Shown here: one piece after another, positions 1 through 12,121 of the stretch
Position numbering within the stretch: the first letter of the stretch is position 1
Layout: each line of letters opens with the position of its first letter
Source: Tetracladium setigerum
Taxonomy: Eukaryota > Ascomycota > Leotiomycetes > Helotiales
DNA: 64,000 nt
Direction: 5' to 3'
Assembly (NCBI GenBank): GCA_031472005.1
Contig: PZJY01000001.1
Span: forward strand, 992,001 to 1,056,000
The notes under the pieces: generated by a model
Told to the model about the DNA's origin: nothing
Seen by the model: the letters and a program-made list of their open reading frames with translations, nothing else
The model's database searches: none
Position numbers and translations under genes: made by a program

Positions 1-628
1 GAATTGGTATTTGAATATAATTCGCGCTGAGGCGAGAGGACTCAAAGGGAATGTGTTCTGTGTCGTTGTGGTATGATTTGGTTGTTCTGGACATTTTGAT
101 AGAACACGTCTCTTGTCCCGGACCTGACCTGAAGCTCGGAATGGCCCTAGTGCCGCTTTGTTCTTAGCGTATTGTGGGGTAGGCGTTGATAGCTTGGACT
201 TCAGTGACAATCAGCTCTAAATAATCTTACAATAAGTCCAGGGCGATATATCAGGCATCTTTCTATCTGGCATTGGAAGCGTTAAGTCGATACGAACAGA
301 CAATTAGTATCTAAAGAAATTGGAAGTGCGCATCAGAAACCTCAGCCCAAACCCGCATCATCACCGGCCGGTCAGCCTGAGTGACGCATGAGATAGCGGC
401 ATGAATCAAAGGAAACACGCAAATCCATCCATTCCATACCATCCATTTCGCACCATTACGACCCAAAACCAAGTAATAACTTCATTCAATCATCAATCCA
501 TCCCATCCATTCAACTCCAATCACACTTGCTCAAACTCCACCAAGAACCCAACCAGGCAGGTTACTTGTATCCAGCAAGCAACCTCATTCCATTACACCC
601 AGCACCCTCGTAAAATTCTTCCACCACC
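1..628. other. Intergenic, no gene recognised
   Basis: No signal peptide, domain or plausible spliced frame was found. Short open frames around 400-610 are rich in His, Pro and Ser and overlap the 3' end of the PMP3 gene on the other strand. This stretch probably holds the PMP3 3' UTR and unannotated flank. Confidence 0.4.
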
Positions 629-1080
629 TTAAGAGGCTTGTGCAATAGTACCGTAACCCTGTCCACCACTCTGCACTCTCTCACTATAAACTCCTGGCGC
701 TCTCGTCGCCGTATATCTACCCTCCCTCGCCTGCTCTCGTCGCTCGTAGTAGACGTATTCGAGGTAGAAAGCGTGGATGTGACCGGGGATATACCTGTGG
801 AGTAATTAATTAGCACAAATCATTACAATAGGAACTTTCGTTCGCCGGTATTGGGACCGAAAGCACTTTGGAGGACATACCCAAGGATAGTAAGGCAGAT
901 ATTAATCAATAAATCCGCACCGCAGCCCGCAACGGCCCAGACTCCGACGGGAGGAACTTAAAGGGGAATATTAGCAGCTGTCGTTATGATGTCCACACTT
1001 ATGGGGGAAGGGGAAGGGAAAGTGGTGAACGTACAGAGGATCGTGATGAGCACGAGGAAGATTGCTGAGACCATGCCCAT
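629..1080 (-). CDS. PMP3: Pmp3/UPF0057 plasma-membrane proteolipid
   Basis: Small two-helix membrane proteolipid of the Pmp3 family, which in yeast modulates plasma-membrane potential and salt tolerance. Three exons on the minus strand: 1080-1035, 956-881 and 794-629. The donors are GTACGT and GTATGT and the acceptors AAG and CAG, giving 95 aa. The family signature is complete: a first helix (residues 3-15), FPPVGVWAVAGCGADLLIN, then LTILGYIPGHIHAFYLEYVY as the second helix and its exit. The C-terminal tail of about 40 residues is hydrophilic (Arg, Glu, Gln, Gly), as in long filamentous-fungal Pmp3 forms. A second Met at residue 3 could be the true start. The short exons hide this gene from simple ORF searches. 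Confidence 0.9.
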
Positions 1081-1884
1081 TTTGACGGTTTATAGTTGGA
1101 TTTTATTTTATTTTATTGTTTTTAAGTGTATTGTGTAAGGTTATGTTGGTTTGGAAGAGATATGTAGAGGCGATGGAGTGAGTTTGCGAGGAAAGAGGGA
1201 GGAGGTTGAGTTTGGTTGGAGATAGGCGTTCCAAGTGGCGTCTGAACGACGAACAGGGGAGGCTTGACATGTGACGACATATGATGATGATGATGCATCG
1301 AACGTGGCAGCCTTCCTGAGACTTACGAATCTCCCTCCTCGAGGAGGAAATTCCCATTAGACTCAGGTTGATCCGTAAATAGAATATGTAGGTAAACTTA
1401 TAAGATTAAAAGGTTATCATATTTCAGGTCCAAATGTAGTGGGCAAGTGGTTAGAGACTTAGCACAATTCCAAGCATTACTCTTCCATCTTGTCACTACT
1501 AGCAAGTACCTCGCTCAATGCGTTTGAGGTGAAAGACAATTATAACGACCTTGCAAAACGGCAGGGCCAATAGATCTCTTAATCACTAGCTAAATGTGCA
1601 TGATACCCTATCTACCTAATCGCAATTCCACCAACCTAATATGCATCGCTCTGCGCCTATCAATCTAGCGTTTAACGCCATCGTGGGATATTGAGATTCC
1701 CTCGCCATACTCCTTCGAAAAGAATGCCTATAGAAACCACAGAAATATGCTCCTCTTGCCACCCCCTGATGCATTGCGTATCATCCAACCAATTCAATCC
1801 ATGAAAAAGAAGTGTGGAGTGGTGAGTTCAACCGAATCGTCATCCATCCTACCTAAACGCCGACTTATGCTGAGATGTCAACTT
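1081..1884. other. Intergenic between WDR26-like gene and PMP3
   Basis: About 800 bp that must contain the PMP3 promoter and the 3' UTR of the next minus-strand gene. A T-rich tract (TTTTATTTTATTTTATT-like) lies just upstream of the PMP3 start. No coding frame was recognised. Confidence 0.4.
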
Positions 1885-4594
1885 CTACCACCCTCCGTTC
1901 GATGTTGACCCGTTGGTATGTTGTGGGGCTTTACTTGGAGCTTTGATTTGGAGCTCACCATTTGACCAGCTGGTTCTATTAGCTTATGCCTATCCAAAAT
2001 AGAATGAAGAACTTACATCCGGACCTTGGTATCGTCACCAGCCGATGCGAACATGCATGGGTTTGCGGGATTCCATGAGACAGCACTACAGCAGCCCTTG
2101 TCATGGCCGTCCAGCTTCTCAATAAGCTTGCCGTTCTCCCTGTGCCATATATAAATGGCGCCACCTGGAATCGTTAGCCTAGACTCTTAGGTGCAGAAGC
2201 ATTCCGACTTACTCTCACTTCCCATAATCACAAAGCTTTCATTGGCACCTCCAAAAGCAGCTTTAATCACATTTTGACTCTTTTTCTCCCCGAGTGGTAA
2301 ATTCGAACCGTCTCGCGACTGTCCAAATCTATCAGCCGGGCATCTCCTTCGTTTGTAAGGACGAGAAGAGAAGCCGAGTCCTGGCTGATGCTCACTGAGC
2401 TGAGTTGAACTTTGAAGTCTATCTCATACTCGAGATCTCTGGTCACGAAATTGTATACGTGGATGTGACACGCGTTGTCCATGGCGACCAAGCGATGCCC
2501 ATTTGGCGAGACTGCGAGATCTTGAATTCGATGTGGTCGACCCCAGTCGAAGATCAAGTCACCGTTCAGGTTCCACTGACATAAGTTTCTTTCCTTGTCA
2601 AGACATCCGGTCACGAAACTCTCGCCATCCGGTGCCCAGATGCTGCTGCTCACGGGTTCTCCAAATCTCAATAAGCATTTCTTCATTTCGCCCGTCTGAA
2701 GCGGAGGTTAGAAAAAATCTATAAATTTGCAGCACAGAACTTACTTGAGTATTCCATAATCGAGCACGTCTGTCTTGAGCGCACGAGACAATCATGGAGT
2801 CGTCAGGGCTCCACGATAGCGAACATATTCCCGCTTCAATGGCTGGAAATGTATGAAGTACTTCAAAAGTTTCTACACTATAGACCGCAACGATACCGTC
2901 GCCTCCGCAACTCGCTAGACGAGTTCCGTCGTGCGAGAATTGTACGTCCCATACTTCACCTCCGTGTCTGTCCAGCTGTAGGACTGGTGTGAGTGGGAAA
3001 TGACCTCGGTCACACATGTGATCTTGATACAAGGATGGTGAGATTGCCGTGTTGTGATATAGACAATTTGATATTTGTCTTCTTTTCACCTGATGGAGAA
3101 GAACGGCTAGTCGGTGTTCCGGAAGCATCACAGATGGCGATATGCATTCTATTCACGTTAGCAATTTTGTCGATGGTTGCAGTCTTGAAACTCACTGGAA
3201 AGCTCTGAAAGTAAATGGTAACGAGATTGCCCAGTAGCACCATCCCATTCGGCTCTCTCTTTCAGATCCTGCGTTGATGGGCACATTAATAAGCTATCAT
3301 TTGTTAGTATTAGCCGTTTACACAGTTAGTATACTGTTTTCTCACCTCGATAGAAAATGCAGTTTCGCCGTATCTTGGTAAAGTGGAGTCAACTCCAGCC
3401 GTAGAACCATTAAAGCTCTTCCAGTATCCCTCTGTTCCAATAATTCCAGAAACTTTTGCTGCCTTAGCCAGAAGCGCATGACGTTTTTATCGACACCCTC
3501 TTGCAAGATCAAACCATCTCCACTGATACTAACCCCTCCTTCCTCCGTTGATCCCCAAAGAGCAACTCCTCCGCCTCGGTCCACTCTCCTTGCATCACAG
3601 CATTCCTGAAGGCGGCAACCGCTGGACTCTCAAGGTCGAAACCACTTTCCTGACTGAGACTGGCGGCAGCTCCATTATATCCCAGATCCGTCAAGGCCTG
3701 TATCAAGATCCTCGAAACCTCCTCCCGATCATGCCCTAGATAGGTTTGCGCTGACTTGCTGGAGTGGCCGTTTGTGCTGGATGAGCCGTTCATGGCGCCT
3801 GGGAAGGTTTTTGTCCTGTTTGCGGCATTCGAGATTGCGGTTTTCTGCAGCGGAGAGACTGCCGACCCATTCGAGAATGGTCTTGACGAACCATTTGACG
3901 TGTTAGTTTCTCCTTCAGGTCTCATCCTAATTTCCTGTCGTCTTCGCTTTCGAGGTTGTTCAGATTCGCTCGCGTACTCATTCAAGGGTCCGCCGGAGCC
4001 GTCGTGAGTATTCCCCCGCTCTTCTAGATCTTGTTCAGCTTCCCTGCGTCTTCTACCGAGGATCTGGCTTGCAGTTGAGGGATCTTGCTGCAGTTCGGTG
4101 GAGGAGGAGCTGGCAGCTGGCACTGGGCTAGTCTGTAGGATAGATTCTAAAGTATGGCGGGGGATGATATTTGGTGCTGAGCTGGTTGTGCTGGGAGGGA
4201 TCGTGGGGTGTGTCGGGGTGGATGGGTCGTCGGAAATGGATGGGGATGTTGAGGGATGGGGTTGATCGTCTGCCAGGACGACCTCTGCGGAAGTGCCGCT
4301 GGTAATTTCGATATTGGAGAGGTCTATCTAGCGTTCTAGACAGCCGGCTACCAGTATCGAGTTGTTACGAGAGATATGTGTTGTTGTTGTTGGCGTTGAA
4401 GTTGGAGCTGCTTGCTGCAAGCGGAGCTTCAGTCTGGGAGGCGCGAATACGTCAGTTTCACTAATTCGAGCACATCTCCAAGTGCGGGTAGTCGAGGTTA
4501 TTGTAGTTGCGGTTGTTGTTCGTTCTAAAAGTGTTGTGTTCTTTCTTCTTCTTCTCCTTCTTTGCGGGGAGTGAGGAAGAGTGAGGAGGGACAA
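1885..4594 (-). CDS. GID7: CTLH/WD40 protein, WDR26/Gid7 family (two apparent frameshifts)
   Basis: Likely the scaffold subunit of the GID/CTLH ubiquitin ligase, which in yeast controls turnover of gluconeogenic enzymes. The N-terminal 150 residues are Ser/Pro/Arg-rich. A LisH/CTLH region follows (RILIQALTDLGY, then VMRFWLRQQKFLELLEQRD, then LLMCPSTQDLKERAEWDG). WD40 repeats come next (GGEVWDVQFSHDG, ICSLSWSPDDSMIVSCAQD, IYIWHRENGKLIEKLDGHD) and the protein ends near RIWSNG. Introns are short and well formed. The frame slips by one base at 3533-3536 and at 2288-2291, both cccc on the plus strand. In each case the downstream frame continues the family sequence. The 5' end is uncertain: coding is clear up to about 4331, where an acceptor (CTAG) precedes IDLSNIEIT. 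A first exon starting at ATG 4594 with a donor at GAC|GTATTC is only a proposal. Either sequencing errors or a damaged gene. Confidence 0.7.
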
Positions 4595-5327
4595 AGTTCG
4601 GAGGGGGTTGGTTGGTTGTCCCCCAAAGTCTCAAGTGTCCAGTCCAGGGCTAAAGGAGGTCAGTTCGTCGGTCGTTGAGGCGGCGGCTTGATGATTCAGT
4701 CGACCAGCCAGCAGCTGCCATGTGATCTGAGATGGGCGATAAGGGAAGTCGATTAGCAGTCTAGGTTTGGGAGCTAGAGGTTGGAGGTATCATTCTATGT
4801 GTGCGTGATATAGTGGTAGCAAATCGACTTACACAATAGAAACTAATATAATAAGGACAACTAACAATATGAGAATCCGCTATAATAGAGAGTAAGATGT
4901 GCTACTGTACCAGCTATTCAGTTCCACGAGAATAAGCAAAGGGAAGGGTCGGCTCGCTAAAGAGCTCTCTCACTGATCAGTGATCTCCCCCCAATCGCCT
5001 CTATCTTGCACCACCACCCTTCACTCGTGCATAGCTATAACCTAAATCTTGACGTTTTTGATTATTGATCATCCAGATCCTGCATCGCCCTTGTTGATGA
5101 ATGTTGTTGGCTTCCGTCCCCGTCTGAAAGCCCGCCATTCACTGTACGACCTCATCCACAGCCGCAACATTGAGAGCCTGTCCCTTCGCCGTCACCGCAC
5201 CAGCAGTAGCTTGTCGACAGAGCTTGCTCCCGAGCTACTTCCCCTCCCCACATCTCCAGCACCATCTCGCCCTGGAACGCCAGTCCCCTTCCAACTCCGA
5301 ATCGAACAATCCCCCCCAATCATCAAA
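4595..5327. promoter_or_regulatory. Divergent promoter region, WDR26-like / VMA1
   Basis: About 730 bp separate the two divergent genes. The stretch just before VMA1 is C-rich and open in the VMA1 frame, as expected for a pyrimidine-rich fungal 5' leader. No TATA box was identified with confidence. Confidence 0.45.
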
Positions 5328-7621
5328 ATGCCGCCAAAGAAGGATGTCCAGCTCGACGAGGATGGAGAGGAGCAGTTTGGTAAGTCGCCGCGCCTCTATT
5401 GTCCGTGATGATGGGCCTAATCGCAGCTGCACAGGTACCATCTACTCGGTTTCTGGGTCAGTACAAGACCGCAAGCAAGCAAGCAACCAGCTTATATCAT
5501 GCCACTAATCACTCCGCAGACCCGTTGTAGTGGCAGAGAACATGATCGGTGTTGCCATGTACGAATTGGTAGGCCCGGCGATCTTTCACCGCAAGATGCC
5601 TGGAGCTAACGAGATAACCAGGTCCAAGTTGGACACGACAAGCTCTCTGGTGAAGTCATTCGAATTGAGGCCGACCGAGCGACAATTCAGGTCTACGAGG
5701 AGACCGGTATGACACCTGCACAGCTCAATATCGGGGGCCTTGCTAACAGATTGTAGCCGGTGTCACTGTTGGAGATCCCGTCATCCGCACGGGAAAGCCT
5801 CTTGCAGTTGAATTGGGTCCTGGTTTGATGGAAACTATCTACGATGGTATTCAACGACCATTGAGGGCCATTGCGGACTCATCAAACTCCATTTACATTC
5901 CTCGAGGAATCGCCGTCCCCGCCCTGAACAGAGAGAAGGACTGGGAATTCAAGCCAACCATGAAGGTTGGAGATCACATCACTGGAGGAGATATCTGGGG
6001 TACCGTCTACGAGAACTCCCTTCTCACCGACCATAAGATCCTGTTCCCGCCACGAGCAAGAGGTACCATCACCAAGATTGTAGGCCCAGGAAAGTACAAG
6101 GTCGCCCAAAAGATTTTGGAGGTCGAGTTTGATGGCAAGAAGACCGAATACAGCATGATGCACGTCTGGCCCGTCCGTGTGCCTCGCCCAACAACTGAGA
6201 AGCTTGCAGCTGACAAGCCTTTCGTTGTCGGCCAACGTGTCTTGGATGCTCTCTTCCCCAGTGTTCAGGGTGGAACTGTGGCCATTCCAGGAGCTTTTGG
6301 ATGTGGAAAGACTGTCATTTCTCAGTCCGTCTCCAAGTTCTCCAACAGTGATATCATCATCTACGTCGGATGTGGTGAGCGTGGAAACGAGATGGCTGAA
6401 GTCTTGAAGGATTTCCCAGAACTTTCCATTGATATCAATGGCCGCAAGGAACCTATCATGAAGCGTACAGCTCTGATTGCGAACACTTCAAACATGCCCG
6501 TCGCTGCTCGTGAGGCTTCTATTTATACCGGTATGTGACCCAGCTGTTTTTTCGACACTCAACATTGTATATATTTTTTTCACTTGAACACGTTCAACGA
6601 AGCTTTGCTGACATGTCTTAATAGGTATCAGTAAGTAATTGAGGATCTAACTACGAGGAAGAATTCCACCCCCTCCCCCATCTCCCCTCTCCCCTGAAAC
6701 ATACTGAAGCTAACTTCCCTCAGCAATTTCGGAGTACTTTCGCGACATGGGAAAAGACGTGGCAATGATGGCTGATTCTACATCTCGATGGGCCGAAGCT
6801 CTTCGTGAACTTTCGGGTCGTTTGGGAGAAATGCCCGCTGATCAAGGTTTCCCTGCTTACTTGGGTGCCAAGCTGGCTAGTTTCTACGAGCGTGCTGGAA
6901 AGGTCCAGGCTCTCGGAGGACCAGAGCGTGAAGGTAGTGTCAGTATCGTTGGTGCCGTCAGCCCTCCAGGTGGTGATTTCTCAGATCCAGTCACTAGCAG
7001 TACCTTGGGTATTGTGCAAGTCTTCTGGGGTCTTGACAAGAAACTCGCGCAGAGAAAGCATTTCCCTTCCATCAACACCTCGCTCAGTTACAGCAAGTAC
7101 ACCACCGTGTTGGACAAGTACTACGAGAAGGATCACCCCGAGTTCCCTCGCCTTAGAGATCGTATCAAGCAATTGTTGACCGATTCCGAGGAGTTGGACC
7201 AGGTCGTCCAGTTGGTCGGAAAATCCGCTCTTTCTGATCCTGACAAGATTACCCTTGACGTTGCTGGCCTCATCAAGGAAGATTTCCTACAACAGAACGG
7301 TTACAGTGACTACGATCAATTCTGCCCTATCTGGAAGACCGAGTGGATGATGAAGGCAATGGTTGGCTTCCATGACGAGGCACAAAAGGCCATTGCACAG
7401 GGCCAGAGCTGGTCCAAGGTTCGCGAGGCTACCAGTGACCTTCAATCGCAACTCCGAAACATGAAGTTCGAGGTTCCTGATGAGGGAGAGGAGGCCATTA
7501 CCAAGAAGGTAAGTTTTGCTGTTCTCTTTAGTGCCAATGAGCTTCACTAACAGGGTCTTTCTAGTACGAGCAAATTTACCAAGACATGACGGACAAGTTT
7601 GCAGCCGTTCTTGACGAGTAG
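5328..7621 (+). CDS. VMA1: V-type H+-ATPase catalytic subunit A
   Basis: Catalytic A subunit of the vacuolar proton pump V1 sector, which hydrolyses ATP to acidify vacuoles and endosomes. Eight exons: 5328-5379, 5435-5456, 5520-5568, 5622-5706, 5757-6530, 6625-6630, 6724-7508 and 7565-7621. They sum to 1830 nt, or 609 aa, close to intein-free yeast Vma1 (617). The Walker A motif GAFGCGKT is at about 248-255; the GCGERGNEMAEVL segment and the ADSTSRWAEALRE region are present. The start is MPPKKDVQL; the end is DKFAAVLDE. Exon 6 is only six nucleotides (GTATCA) and restores YTGITISEYFRD. The yeast intein insertion site in the GCGERGNE segment is uninterrupted. The frame is intact throughout. 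Confidence 0.96.
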
Positions 7622-8834
7622 ACAAAAGTGATAGTCAAGCGAGTAGGGTTAGGAGCGATGTGATGGCTGATCATCGCTGATCATGGCGGTTAGTTGGTTG
7701 AGACTGTGAAAGTATGCTTTGGCCAATTATAGACAATCGACAGAGATGGGACAGACAGGGATGTAAATATTTCATGATATGATATCCTCTACAGATCTCG
7801 AGCAGTCTTGGTGACTCAAGGCCCTGATAGCAAACTGAGCCCGTCAATTCTCTTCTTTCCTGTGCTTTCCAGGTTTTTGAAATCAGTTTAATTCTTGGCA
7901 AAAAGCACTCGTTCTACCTACACCTTCTTGTTCCAACTTTGTTTGGGGGCTACCCGGTTTTTTTGGTTTTTTTTTTCATATTATCGCTACGTCTTAAGAC
8001 GATAAAAGCAGGCTAGAATCTTGCCCGCCATAGTTGGTACTGCCAATCTCTTCCTTGCTGTTGAGTGGCCTCAAATTGATTTGATTTTGGTGTTTTCGGG
8101 AACAGAGCCTCATTTCCATTCATGCATCGAGTCGAGTCTGCGTGGTGTTTTTAGTACAAGAAACTGCCAGTGAAGCGCGGAGATTTATTGCTTTTCATTT
8201 CAAAGTACTTACCTATCCTATTGGTACCTATTAAGACACGTGCTCATGCCTACACATTCTCCACTTCAGTGTATAGGTAGTTTTAACGTCACTTCGGATC
8301 TATGAGGCTCATTTTATAAGAAAACTACATTTTACTAGAGGCTCTTTTCTTTAGCTTTGCAAGACAGTGCGGAACAGGTGGTTTTACTAAAAATCAAGCT
8401 GGTTTTTTACAAAGCACAGGAGTTCAATTTCAAGACGTCCCAGACTTGGCGGGATTTCTGAAAGCCAGGACAAGTTGTATGAAAATATTGCATTTGATAA
8501 TTCTCAATTGAAGAGAATATCTCTTTGTCCTTTTCTTCTTCCTGCTCTTATCATTCATTCGTCAACACATCCGAAACTCATCTCATTCTCTCTCCCCCTC
8601 TTTCTCATTTTATCAAGGGAATAAATATTACATTTATTTTTTCCACTCCCCTTCTCCCACTCGAATTGCACAAATATATAGAATACACCCCATCAATAGA
8701 CCTTAAGTGTGCTAAGCAAGATAACTTAAGAATTTTCTTTCCTCTCGGGATGCAAAAAGGAAGTTCTAATTAAAGACTCTTCAAATATCCTTGAGAACGC
8801 ACTTTTTTAACCAAATCTTGACGGACAACTTTTT
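7622..8834. other. Convergent intergenic region
   Basis: 3' flanks of VMA1 (plus) and the secreted-protein gene (minus). It contains T-rich runs (for example about 7958-7976) but no recognisable gene. Confidence 0.4.
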
Positions 8835-10319
8835 TCAGTTGTCTTGCTGCTCGGCAGCCGCCTTCTTTGCGGCCTTCTTGGCTGCTTTTGCAGCTTCCTT
8901 TCCAGCTTTCCCGGCTGGTGGAGCGACGACAACGGGTTCGGTTGCGTTTCCTGCTGCGGGGGCGGCGGGGCGGTTGCATTTGCACCTGCTGCTGGGGAGT
9001 CTGTGGGATTCTTGTTAGTTTTTTGGGATTTGTTGAAGATGATGGAGTTTTGAAGAGGGAGGTGGTGAAGGAGAATGGGCATTGGAAGGAAAGTACATAC
9101 AACACCAGCGGCAGCCTCGGCAAGTGGCACGAAGATAGCCCATTCACCGTTTGCAGTGACGGCTTTGTTGAGGTTGAGTGTTACCTCGTTCTCCTCGGCT
9201 TCGAATTCTAGTTCACCGAGAGCGGCATCGATGCTATTCAAGGAATTCGGTTAGCAAGCCATCATCTATATACATTTTCGTCGAAGTGGACTAATTTGGA
9301 GGAAGAGGAGAAGTGTGGAGGTGGTTGTGGGGAACATACATGAAAGTACCAGTCTCAGCACAAAGCCTTCCAACCTGTGCTTTAGTGATATCTGCGGCGG
9401 CGACAGCTGGGTTGGTGATATCGAAAATGTAATCGATCTTAGAAAGAGTGAGACCAGCTCCGGCGCTAGCGGCTAGGGAGACTTTGAAGGAGGCGGGTTC
9501 GATGGCAGCGAATCCTGCTGGTGGAGCGGCTGGGGTGAGGTTCTCGACAACTGTTTGTGGATTAGTTATGCATTGGTGGCGAAGTATTGAAAGAGGTAAC
9601 GACATACCAGTGAGTTCATCAGCAGCTGTTCCTTGGAATTCATACTCGAAGTTTCCGACTTTCTAAAGGTATGTTAGATATTGCATAACGGATCGAGGTG
9701 GAAGGGACTTACACTAGTGGCGACGAATACAACATCTTGTTTGATATCACCCTGAGAGAGCATTAGTACATGCAAAATTTGGTTGTTTTTTGGCAAAAAA
9801 AAACAAAAAACATACGCCTCCCAATGCAACGGCTGTTCCGAAAGCTCCTGCGAGTTCTAACTCTCCTGTGGTACTGTTAGTATCACATTTCTTCGGATTG
9901 TGAGAAGAGAACGAACCAGGTAATTTTTCTTCTTCTCCTTCGGCTTTCTCTTCTCCAGCAGCTGGAGCTTCAACAACTGGAGCTTCAACAACTGGAGCTG
10001 GACTGGCGACTGGAGCGGGACTGGTGACGACTGGAGCTGGACTTGCGACGGCACCGCCGGCAGGAGCACCAATTACAATGACAGTTGGATTATTGCCATT
10101 GTTATTGTTTCTGCCATTTCCGTTGTTGCCATTGCCATTTCCTCTTCCATTGCCTTGTGCATTCCGGCCATTGTTGTCGTCGTCATCGTTATTGTTATTA
10201 CCTCTCTTCAATGCTGGGTGTCCGATTTCTCGGCTGGTGATGTCGTCAAGACGGTTGGTGGGGAAGGCGAGAAGTGTGGAGGGGAGGAGGGTAATGAGGA
10301 GGGAAGTTGAGAAACGCAT
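8835..10319 (-). CDS. Secreted Asn/Gly- and Ala/Pro-rich protein, function unknown
   Basis: Not recognised as any named family. The start MRFSTSLLITLLPSTLLAFP is a clear signal peptide (cleavage near residue 18-20). It is followed by an Asn/Asp/Gly-rich stretch (residues about 40-75) and AP-rich repeats (SPAPV, VVEAP). A compact domain follows, including VVFVATSKVGNFEYEFQG, a central FAAIEPASFKVSLAASAGAG and GELEFEAEENEVTLNLNKAV. The C-terminus is Ala/Lys-rich (KEAAKAAKKAAKKAAAEQ). At least five exons can be joined, for example donor GTATGT after GGAGGC and acceptor CTCTCAG. The last exon needs one extra C in the G-rich plus-strand run at 8958-8970 to reach the KAAKK tail and its TGA. An upstream in-frame extension exists, but the Met with the signal peptide is the better start. 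Possibly a cell-wall or matrix protein. Confidence 0.6.
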
Positions 10320-12121
10320 TTTGATATTTGTGTGGGTGGATGGTGGGTATCTCGTTTGATGCTCAAGGAATGGATTGAGACGATAGCGACAAATAGAGCA
10401 ATGTATATATTCGAGTAAAGTGGAAGAGGGAGTGTGAAAGAATTGTAATAAGTAAAATCGGCACTGCCGCTGGAGAATGGAAAGTACGTATCGAAAGAAG
10501 GACTGAGTCAACCAGCTTAAGGAATGAAAGCATTACAAGCAGCAGATGTGAGGAGTTATATAGCATCTTGCCCACAGTTGATGCATTCTCTTTGTCAACC
10601 ACCGAAAGACAAGTTTGCTAGCGCGTTGCCTGGTGCTTGTCTCCAAACGAGGAGAGCCGCTCAGAAACAGCCAAGCTGGTGATCATGGAGCGGGAAGAAC
10701 GCACAACCCTACGTCTATGACAATATCTCCAATCCTCCAGACCCCAAGCGGCTACATAAGACGATGCAAATGTCTTGATAGCTGTCAAACGGCATGGGGA
10801 AAGTCCGAGATCATCACTCCAAAGTTCCTTGGTGGACACACCAAGACCTTGGGGTTTTATGCCAGGCCTGAAGCTTCGCAATGAGATGGCATGAAACCTT
10901 GCTTGGCTCCTTGGTATTCGCCTTATTCAGGCTTGTCAAGAAGAATGAGAGAGCTTAAACACTTAAGTCTCTTGTGCACAAAATCGCAATTAATTTGGAA
11001 TATCAAAAAGAGAGCAATTCGCAAACGGGCAAGGCTAAAAACTAACCAAACCAACCAACATTTCAAATATAAAATTTTGGAGCAGGATGAACACAATATA
11101 AAGAGGCAATGTCACAAATCCGCGCGTCGACGGTATGAACTCTCGTCTGAAATTCTGGTGACTTCTCTGAAGTTTTTTTGGGTTGAAACAATGGTGTGGT
11201 TCGTTCCCGCCAGTCTCGACTGAGAAAGGTCTTGGCCGAGGTTTCACTCCCGCAAACTTCAAACGGGGACACGTCGTCCCATCGCTCCTCGCGCACGAAC
11301 AGCCATAACAGACGACAGCGAGCTGTTAGACCATCGCTGATGAGACGAACAGGACGATGCCATAATTGAAGAATAGACGATTCCATTCGGGGCGCAAAGC
11401 TATTGGGCGTGGGGATGGAAGGCTCAAACGAAAGTCAATGACGAACAAAGCAACGGGAATTCCGACAAGTGTCCAAGTCCGCATCTCGAGACCGCTCTCT
11501 ACTGCTTCCCAGACTGCTCTCACATATTACCTGCCTTTAAGCTTCTTCTCCTATTGGGACGAGCGATATTTTCGACTCACGGTTAAAGCCACGCAGCTGG
11601 CCGCGCAGAGGCGACCTGCAGACCTTTCTACAGCCCGCAGCATCAAAAGCTCGATGGCAATATTCTTCACAGCCTATTGAGCTGCAACGGAATCGTCGGA
11701 AATAACTACTCCATGTGCCGTGGAGTGCGGTACATTATCTGCCATTATTGGTAAGCTATCTGCCGTTGTTTTGCCCCAGAATGGGTGAATCGTGCGCCGA
11801 GCTCGGATCACTGTTTGGACAGGTGAGAAAGTTGACGATATCAAAGAAGAATCAGAGATAGGGACATCGGACAAGATCAGGAATTGCCCGTCAAGAATAG
11901 TGAAGAATAGCCAAGAGGCCGAAAGAGATATCTGAGTACCTTTCATTCCCCCATATTTCTATGTACCCTTCCAAGTCAAACATTTTATATCATACACAAA
12001 CCAATTCGCGGCCCCATATCTTCATGTCTTAATAGCAAGCTTTGCATTTCTTTCTTTCGCTTCCTTGCCTCCGAAACTCCTTGCCAAAATCCAAAAGTCT
12101 TTCCTGCAGTCTATTTCTTGT
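10320..12121. other. Intergenic, 1.8 kb
   Basis: Promoter of the secreted-protein gene plus the 3' flank of the rhodopsin-domain gene. Several open frames overlap on both strands between 10.6 and 11.9 kb, but none shows a domain, signal peptide or splice-consistent extension. Confidence 0.4.

Noticed and set aside
6367..6410. Possible intein insertion site in VMA1
   Set aside because: The GCGERGNEMAEVL segment is continuous; no intein is present.
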